A stretch of DNA of 9,499 bases from Candidatus Bathyarchaeota archaeon (GTDB taxonomy: Archaea; Thermoproteota; Bathyarchaeia; TCS64): positions 1 to 9,499 of the forward strand of contig JAPKYO010000069.1 in assembly GCA_026394265.1 (NCBI GenBank), in the 5' to 3' direction. The position numbers were made by a program, and so were the translations under genes. Positions within the stretch are counted from its first letter, which is position 1; every line of letters starts with the position of its first letter. The notes beneath the pieces are model-generated. The model saw nothing but the letters and a program-made list of their open reading frames with translations. It did no database searches and was not told the origin of the DNA. This document shows, piece after piece, positions 5,313-9,499 of this stretch.

Positions 5313-5996
5313 ATGCTCAACGTCCTTTTCGTCGAGGCCGCGATGGAGATCGTGCCGAGGAAGATCAGTCGTCACCCATCCGTGACGCGGAACGCGAAGA
5401 GGGATGGTAAGAACCCTGAGGGGGTTTTGCTTGATAGGAGTCTGCATCACCGGGCGATGCTTGATCTGCCGGAGGGGAAGAAGAGGGGGCGTCCGGATAT
5501 CCTCCACTTCTGCCTGCTTGAGGCGTTGGGGTCGCCGTTGAATAAGGCGGGGAGGCTCAGGTCGTTTGCGCATACGTTGAACGGTGACTTCATAGACTTC
5601 GCCCCCGAGCTCAGGTTGCCGAGGGACTGTAACAGGTTTGATAGTCTCATGGAGCAGCTGTTCGCTGAGAAGCGTGTCCCCCCGGGAGGTGAGGAGAAGC
5701 CTCTGATAACGCTGGTGAGGAAGAGCCTGAAGGACCTTAGGGGGGAAATCCGCCCGAGTAGGACGTTCGCGTTGACGAGTCACGGGAAGGCTGAGAAGCT
5801 GGATGAACTGTGTAGGCGGTTGGCGGCGGAGGAGAATCCGCTCGTCTTCCTCGGGGCTTACCCGCACGGCGCGATGAGGGAGGAGACACTCGCTGAGGCG
5901 GATGAGGCTGTGAGCATCCACCCCGAGGCGCTTGAGGCTTGGGTGGTGACTTCTCGGCTTGTCTACGAGTACGAGAAGGCGTGCGGCTTAGAGTAG
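5313..5996 (+). CDS. nep1: Nep1/Emg1 ribosomal RNA pseudouridine N1-methyltransferase
   Basis: This 227-residue SPOUT-class enzyme methylates N1 of a pseudouridine in small-subunit rRNA and assists 30S assembly, using S-adenosylmethionine. Nep1 hallmarks are LLDRSLHHRAM (39-49), KRGRPDILHFCLLEALGSPLNK (57-78), PRDCNRFDSLMEQLF (103-117), the SAM-binding loop FLGAYPHG (179-186) in the knotted C-terminal region, and SIHPEALEAWVVTSRLVYEYE (201-221). Length is normal for archaeal Nep1. The start is the ATG giving the usual MLNVLFVEAAMEIVP opening. The last 9 nt overlap the end of the convergent HAD-family gene. Nep1 occurs in archaea and eukaryotes, which supports the archaeal assignment. Confidence 0.95.
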   Translation: MLNVLFVEAAMEIVPRKISRHPSVTRNAKRDGKNPEGVLLDRSLHHRAMLDLPEGKKRGRPDILHFCLLEALGSPLNKAGRLRSFAHTLNGDFIDFAPELRLPRDCNRFDSLMEQLFAEKRVPPGGEEKPLITLVRKSLKDLRGEIRPSRTFALTSHGKAEKLDELCRRLAAEENPLVFLGAYPHGAMREETLAEADEAVSIHPEALEAWVVTSRLVYEYEKACGLE

Positions 5997-6620
5997 CCTC
6001 TCGGCGAACTCGTTCAGGTCGTGGACAACGTCCTCGCCGGTCAGCTTCCCGGTTCTGTCGAGGTGATACGCTTTGACGCCTAGCTTCTTCGGTGCGCGGT
6101 AGTCGAACTCCTCGTGGTCGCCGACGTGTGCTAGCTCCTCCGGCTTTATGTCGAGTTCGTCGCAGACGCGCTGGTAGAAGTCCGGCGCCTTCTTGACGGC
6201 GTGGAAGTCTGTTGGGGCGGAGAATACCTTGCTGAATGGGTACTCTATGCATTCTAGCTGGATCTTTAGGAACTCCCTGATGGTGTTTGAGGAGATGATG
6301 AGGGGGTAGCGTTTTCCTAGGCGCGTCAGGACTGCTGGCACGTCGGGGTAGACGTTGCACTCGTCCTTGCGCCGTTTGGGTAGGTCGCGCCAGTAGTGGG
6401 GGAGCCCGAGGCGTCTCCACCAGTAGCCCATGTCGTACCACTCGGGTTGTCCCTCGCCGACCTCGGCGTACTCGGCTAGGACTTTTTTGCGCGCCTCTTC
6501 GAGTGGGAGCCCGTGCGCCTCGGCGTATAGGGCGGGGATGTCCCCCTCCCAGATCTGCTTGCTGTAGGCGTGGTCGACGAGGGTTCCCTCCATGTCGAAG
6601 CTGACTACCCGGATCGGCAT
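5988..6620 (-). CDS. HAD-superfamily hydrolase
   Basis: This 210-residue protein has the four haloacid-dehalogenase-type motifs. Motif I is DMEGTLVD (9-16), with nucleophile Asp9 and Glu11 where most phosphatases have a second Asp; motif II is IISSNT (108-113); motif III is Lys143/Lys144 in VKKAPDFY; motif IV is GDHEEFD (167-173), with Asp168 and Asp173. Residues about 17-90 form a helical cap with an aromatic stretch, WYDMGYWWRR (61-70). It is most likely a small-molecule phosphatase; the substrate cannot be read from the sequence. It is convergent with nep1, with a 9-nt overlap at the 3' ends, and lies downstream of the VOC gene on the same strand with a 90-nt gap, so it may be independently transcribed from the box at 6643-6650. 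Confidence 0.88.
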   Translation of the reverse strand: MPIRVVSFDMEGTLVDHAYSKQIWEGDIPALYAEAHGLPLEEARKKVLAEYAEVGEGQPEWYDMGYWWRRLGLPHYWRDLPKRRKDECNVYPDVPAVLTRLGKRYPLIISSNTIREFLKIQLECIEYPFSKVFSAPTDFHAVKKAPDFYQRVCDELDIKPEELAHVGDHEEFDYRAPKKLGVKAYHLDRTGKLTGEDVVHDLNEFAERLL

Positions 6621-6642
6621 GGGGTATGGGGTGTGTTTCTCG

Positions 6643-6650
6643 TTGAAAAG
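6643..6650 (-). promoter_or_regulatory. TATA-like box for the HAD hydrolase gene
   Basis: On the minus strand CTTTTCAA is centred 26-27 nt before ATG 6620, consistent with a leaderless start. Confidence 0.4.
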
Positions 6651-6688
6651 GGCGGCGCTGGTGAGAAGCCCTGTTCGCGGTTAGGTCT

Positions 6689-6701
6689 TCTACGTCGTAG
6701 A
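6689..6701. repeat. Short perfect dyad upstream of the HAD gene
   Basis: TCTACGTCGTAGA is a 6-bp inverted repeat around one central base, lying 10 nt after the VOC gene stop and about 70 nt before the HAD gene start. It could be an operator or part of a terminator; a single copy is weak evidence. Confidence 0.2.
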
Positions 6702-6710
6702 TATTGGGCG

Positions 6711-7124
6711 CTACTTGGCTGGTTTGCTTCCTATGTCCTGCGCGAATCTGAGGAGGTAGCCGTCGGGGTCTTGGATGAGGAACTCTGTCTGACCGTAGAG
6801 GGTGTCTCCTCCTCTGTACCAGCTCTCGGTCAGGGGGCGGAAGAGGGGGACGTCGTTCTCTCGTAGGGATTCGATGAGGGCATTCACGTTGTCTACGGCG
6901 AACTGGAAGTTGATGCCCCGACCGTAGGGGTGTTCTAGTTCGCCAGTCGACCAGTGTCCGTTTGTCTCCTCGATCATTATCTGGGCGCCCTGTAGGGAGA
7001 GGTAGATGAACTTGTTCGCGGGGCGCTCGTACTCCACCTTGAATCCGAGGGTGTCGACGTAGAAGGCTCGGCTGCGTGGGAGGTTTGAGACGCTTAGCTC
7101 GGGTACCAGTGGATTGAATTTCAT
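6711..7124 (-). CDS. VOC superfamily protein (glyoxalase/bleomycin-resistance-like)
   Basis: This 137-residue protein is a vicinal oxygen chelate-fold protein most like bleomycin-resistance-type members. Seen are VPELSVSNLPRSRAFYVDTLGFKVEYERP (7-35), the usual first beta-alpha-beta unit, YLSLQGAQIMIEE (41-53), the GRGINFQFAVDNV segment (68-80), and WYRGGDTLYGQTEFLIQDPDGYLLRFAQ (102-129), which closes the second unit. Members of this group bind drugs or act as lyases and isomerases; the name does not prove resistance, and an archaeon would not be expected to meet bleomycin. Length is typical. Start ATG 7124, with a TATA-like box 27 nt before it. It is divergent from the BKACE gene, and the 141-nt intergenic region carries promoters for both. 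Confidence 0.85.
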   Translation of the reverse strand: MKFNPLVPELSVSNLPRSRAFYVDTLGFKVEYERPANKFIYLSLQGAQIMIEETNGHWSTGELEHPYGRGINFQFAVDNVNALIESLRENDVPLFRPLTESWYRGGDTLYGQTEFLIQDPDGYLLRFAQDIGSKPAK

Positions 7125-7147
7125 GTGGGTGGTATCGTTGGGGGGCG

Positions 7148-7154
7148 TCTAAAG
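7148..7154 (-). promoter_or_regulatory. TATA-like box for the VOC gene
   Basis: On the minus strand CTTTAGA is centred 27 nt before ATG 7124, consistent with a leaderless start. Confidence 0.4.
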
Positions 7155-7226
7155 GTTGTGGGGCGTGTTTCTCCTTGCTGGGGGTTTAGGTTTGTCGTCT
7201 TCACGGGGCGGCTCGACTCGCAATCG

Positions 7227-7233
7227 TTAAAAT
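7227..7233 (+). promoter_or_regulatory. TATA-like box for the BKACE gene
   Basis: TTAAAAT is centred 36 nt before ATG 7266, predicting transcription from about 7256 and a leader of about 10 nt. A second AT-rich string, GTATATAG (7251-7258), is too close to the start codon to be its TATA box. Confidence 0.35.
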
Positions 7234-7265
7234 CGGTTGAGTGTCCCATAGTATATAGTGTTCTT

Positions 7266-8117
7266 ATGGCGAAGATGATCATCACGGCTGCGGTGACGGG
7301 CGGGGAGCCGGTGCACAAGGGTATGACGCCCTATGTTCCGAGCTCACCCGAGGAGATCGCGGAGGAGACGTACAGGTGCTGGGAGGCGGGAGCGTCGATC
7401 GTGCATCTGCACGCTAAGGACCCGGTGACGGGTAAGCCGGCGGCGGACCCCAACCCATACTTCAAGCAGTACGCGAAGCTGATCCGGGATCGCTGCGACA
7501 TCATCATCAACATGACAACGGGGGGTGCACGCCCGACGAGTGGCGCGAAGCTGGATGAGATGGTGAAGGAGAGGTGCACCCTCGGGGCGGAGATGATGAG
7601 CCTGAACATGGGGACGATAAACCTCTGGACGCCGCCCTACGAGAACGTCTTCATGAACGAGATACCGACCATCAAGCGCTGGGTGGAGTACATGCATGAG
7701 GCGGGGATCAAGCCGGAGCTTGAGTTCTACGACACGGGGATGATAAACGCGACGAAGATGCTCGTGAGGGACGGTGTGATGAAGGAGCCCCTGCATGTTC
7801 AGTTCGTGATGGTTGGGACGACGGGGTGGTCGCCGACGCCGAAGGCTCTCATGTACGGCGTGGAGCAACTGAGCCCAAGCTGGACGTGGAGCGTCTGCTC
7901 GCTTGGGAGGACACAGCTCCCGATGGGGGCGTTCGCCATGACGCTGGGCGGGCACGTCAGAGTGGGCTTCGAGGATAACATCTACATCCGCCACGGGGAG
8001 CTTGCGAAGAGCAACGCCGACCTCGTCAAGAGGATCGTCACCATAGCGGAGGCGCTGAACATTGAGGTGGCGAAGCCCGATGAGGCGAGGAAGATGCTCG
8101 GGCTCCCCAAACCCTAG
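7266..8117 (+). CDS. Beta-keto acid cleavage enzyme (BKACE, DUF849 family)
   Basis: This 283-residue protein belongs to the BKACE family, zinc-dependent TIM-barrel enzymes that condense a beta-keto acid with acetyl-CoA, giving acetoacetate and a new CoA ester. The founding member (Kce) acts on 5-amino-3-oxohexanoate in lysine fermentation. Active-site positions agree with Kce: Glu14 in TGGEP (11-15), His47 and His49 in IVHLHAKDP (45-53), and Glu236-Asp237 in VGFEDN (233-238). MTTGGARP (83-90) and EFYDTGM (153-159) are further family blocks. Length is normal. The start is ATG 7266 (MAKMIITAAVTGGEP), which matches the family opening; the frame is open upstream to 7125 but that extension is not family-like. 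Substrate is unknown: other Kce-pathway genes are not in the window. Confidence 0.9.
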   Translation: MAKMIITAAVTGGEPVHKGMTPYVPSSPEEIAEETYRCWEAGASIVHLHAKDPVTGKPAADPNPYFKQYAKLIRDRCDIIINMTTGGARPTSGAKLDEMVKERCTLGAEMMSLNMGTINLWTPPYENVFMNEIPTIKRWVEYMHEAGIKPELEFYDTGMINATKMLVRDGVMKEPLHVQFVMVGTTGWSPTPKALMYGVEQLSPSWTWSVCSLGRTQLPMGAFAMTLGGHVRVGFEDNIYIRHGELAKSNADLVKRIVTIAEALNIEVAKPDEARKMLGLPKP

Positions 8118-8123
8118 CCCGCT

Positions 8124-8137
8124 TGTAGCGTGCTACA
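8124..8137. repeat. Hairpin after the BKACE gene, possible terminator
   Basis: TGTAGC GT GCTACA is a perfect 6-bp inverted repeat 7 nt after the BKACE stop. It is followed by the AT-rich run AAAAAAATATTTT (8149-8161), a plausible transcription end or promoter-like region. The rest of the 200-nt gap to 8318 shows no gene I can support. Confidence 0.35.
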
Positions 8138-8287
8138 CACGATAAGGGAAAAAAATATTTTCGCGGCATTGTAGGGAATAGGTGCTTCTTTTGCGTAGAT
8201 CGGCGTGTGAACGGCGTCGTTTTCAAGCATCTCTGGGTGAAAGGAGCTAGGAAACGGAATATCGGTGGTACCCCCTCACCCCTATGG

Positions 8288-8296
8288 TTTTTTATT
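8288..8296 (+). promoter_or_regulatory. TATA-like box for the mu-crystallin-like gene
   Basis: TTTTTTATT is centred 26 nt before ATG 8318. This supports ATG 8318 as the true start and a leaderless transcript, and argues against the longer frame that begins at GTG 8207. Confidence 0.45.
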
Positions 8297-8317
8297 GGGT
8301 GGGCGTGTGGTTATCCC

Positions 8318-9268
8318 ATGCTCGTTCTGAGCGATCAGGATATCGCGAAGCTGCTGTCAATGGGGGAGGCTATCGAGGCGGTGGAGGGTGCCTTTGCCCA
8401 GCTACGCCGCGGGAAGGTCGTGATGCCCACCCGGAGCACCATAATGCTCCCCCGGTACAACGGTAGCATTAGCTTCATGCCCTCATACCTCGACGAGTCG
8501 GGGGCGCAGGCGACAAAGATCATAAGCATCTATCCCGACAACCCGAAGAAGGGGCTGCCCACCACGGCTGCCTGGATCGTCATCAACAATCCGGAGACGG
8601 GGCAGGTGGAGGCATTCATGGACGCTACTTATCTCACGGGCGTAAGGACGGGAGCCGTCTCAGGCGTCGCGGCGAAGTACCTCGCCCCGAAGGATGCGAA
8701 AATCGCCGCTGTCTTCGGCGCGGGCGCTCAGGCCCGCAACCAGGCTTGGGCCGCCGCCACGGTGCGTAAACTCGAAGAGATAAGGGTCTACGACCCCATC
8801 AAGCCAGCCGTCGACAAGTTCGCAGTCGATGTGGAGGCGCGCCTCGGAATACCGATTGTGAAGGCGGCTAGCGGTGAGGAGGCGTGCAGGGATGCTGACA
8901 TGGTGCTCACGGCTACCACCTCGAAGATGCCTGTTGTGAAGCGCAAGTGGCTCAAAGACAAGGTGCACGTCTCAGCGATAGGCGCCTTCTACCCGGACTG
9001 GAGGGAGCTTGAGACGGGGATAATCGCCGACGCCAAGGTCGTCATCGACGAGTGGGAGGCGATCAGACTCGAGTCGGGGGACATACTCATTCCTATTCAG
9101 GAGGGGGCCATAACAGAGTCCCACATACACGCCGAGTTAGGCGAACTCGTCACCGGCGAGAAGAAGGGCAGGACGCCGAGCGACGGCATCACCGTTTTCA
9201 AGAGCGTGGGCATCGCCATACAGGACTCATCGGTCGCGAACCTTGTCTTCCAGAAGATCAAGGGATAA
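8318..9268 (+). CDS. Ornithine cyclodeaminase/mu-crystallin family NAD(P)-dependent enzyme
   Basis: This 316-residue protein has the family's substrate-binding region first, MPTRSTIMLP (36-45, Arg39) and ATKIISIYP (65-73, Lys67), then DATYLTGVRTGAVSGVAAKYLA (102-123) and the dinucleotide-binding loop FGAGAQARNQ (133-142). Later blocks are TATTS (199-202 region), VSAIGAFYPDWREL (218-231), ELGELVTGEKKGR (273-285) and TVFKSVGIAIQD (292-303). Family members include ornithine cyclodeaminase, archaeal alanine dehydrogenase and ketimine reductase (mu-crystallin). The position of the ornithine cyclodeaminase catalytic Asp (GAD) is Phe here, and the PDWREL string is mu-crystallin-like, so ornithine cyclodeamination is unlikely and imine or ketimine reduction more likely. 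Start ATG 8318 matches family length. It follows the BKACE gene by 200 nt. Confidence 0.9.
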   Translation: MLVLSDQDIAKLLSMGEAIEAVEGAFAQLRRGKVVMPTRSTIMLPRYNGSISFMPSYLDESGAQATKIISIYPDNPKKGLPTTAAWIVINNPETGQVEAFMDATYLTGVRTGAVSGVAAKYLAPKDAKIAAVFGAGAQARNQAWAAATVRKLEEIRVYDPIKPAVDKFAVDVEARLGIPIVKAASGEEACRDADMVLTATTSKMPVVKRKWLKDKVHVSAIGAFYPDWRELETGIIADAKVVIDEWEAIRLESGDILIPIQEGAITESHIHAELGELVTGEKKGRTPSDGITVFKSVGIAIQDSSVANLVFQKIKG

Positions 9269-9367
9269 GGCCCCAAAACCTGTGTCTCCGGATACGCGTT
9301 TGCCTTCCCCCTCAGCCTAGGCCGAGATTGATGCACCCGAGGAGCCTATGCGGTACTCACCCCCCGA

Positions 9368-9499
9368 CTAAGCGCGGGCAGCCAGTTCAACTAGCAGGTT
9401 GACTGCTACCTGAGCAGTGCCAAGCACTGCTGAGCTCTGCTTAGCACCGGGGGCAAGCATGAGCACGCGAGCATCACCGCCGGCACCCCCGCCCTGGGG
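9368..9499 (-). CDS. C-terminal end of an unrecognised protein, cut by the window edge
   Basis: On the minus strand a frame open from the window edge runs for 43 codons to a TAG at 9368-9370. The end reads VLMLAPGAKQSSAVLG then TAQVAVNLLVELAARA, an alanine/valine-rich helix-like tail with codon use like the neighbouring genes. The gene would be convergent with the mu-crystallin-like gene, 99 nt apart. I do not recognise the family from this fragment. A perfect hairpin, AGCAGTGC-CAA-GCACTGCT (9413-9431), lies within it. Confidence 0.45.
   Translation of the reverse strand, partial: PQGGGAGGDARVLMLAPGAKQSSAVLGTAQVAVNLLVELAARA

Noticed and set aside
5737..6441. Long minus-strand frame rich in Arg, Pro and Ser
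   Set aside because: It is a shadow frame over nep1 and the HAD gene, with low-complexity composition and no recognisable domain.
7125..7265. N-terminal extension of the BKACE gene to 7125
   Set aside because: The frame is open but the residues do not resemble the family, the extension would start directly against the divergent VOC gene start, and ATG 7266 gives the standard family opening.
8207..8317. N-terminal extension of the mu-crystallin-like gene to GTG 8207
   Set aside because: It would add 37 residues of non-family sequence; a TATA-like box 26 nt before ATG 8318 and family length favour the later start.
9371..9440. Possible tRNA or structured RNA around the stem-loops
   Set aside because: No acceptor stem or proper T-arm could be formed on either strand, and the minus strand reads as coding through the hairpin.

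Overview
The window looks like a piece of an archaeal genome. The direct evidence is an HMf-type histone (4760-4990, minus), a Nep1/Emg1 rRNA methyltransferase (5313-5996), a TnpB-only IS605/IS1341-type element, and AT-rich boxes centred about 24-27 nt before most start codons, which is the TATA-box geometry of leaderless archaeal transcripts. The sequence is moderately GC-rich. Anaerobic or redox-type genes (a glycyl radical enzyme with its radical SAM activase, a ferredoxin, a C_GCAxxG_C_C protein) and amino-acid catabolic enzymes (BKACE, ornithine cyclodeaminase/mu-crystallin family) suggest an anaerobic, possibly fermentative archaeon. A TACK-group lineage is a guess; I cannot place it further.

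Layout. Region 1 (32-2145, plus): a compact NrdD-family glycyl radical protein whose end overlaps the start of its NrdG-like radical SAM partner. Region 2 (about 2150-3490): a TnpB-only insertion element bounded by two different 20-nt palindromes, with an intact RuvC nuclease gene and a predicted guide-RNA region at its right end. Region 3 (4990 down to 3644, minus): a likely operon of archaeal histone, SpoIIM-family membrane protein and C_GCAxxG_C_C redox protein. Region 4 (5076-5996, plus): a seven-cysteine ferredoxin and nep1. Region 5 (7124 down to 5988, minus): a HAD-family hydrolase, convergent with and overlapping nep1, and a glyoxalase/bleomycin-resistance-fold protein. Region 6 (7266-9268, plus): a beta-keto acid cleavage enzyme and a mu-crystallin-like NAD(P)-dependent enzyme. 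The right edge (9499-9368, minus) holds the C-terminal end of one more gene that I do not recognise.

How the genes work together. Three associations can be argued from layout: the glycyl radical enzyme with its activase (overlapping genes, matched families), the histone/SpoIIM/redox operon (4-nt and 38-nt gaps), and more loosely the BKACE and mu-crystallin-like enzymes as neighbouring amino-acid or keto-acid enzymes. The most unusual items are the small, zinc-site-less NrdD-like protein, a histone whose dimer-dimer interface residues are mostly substituted, and a tnpB reading frame that runs through the transposon end palindrome. There is no gene-free stretch above 300 bases. I see no rRNA, tRNA or CRISPR array.
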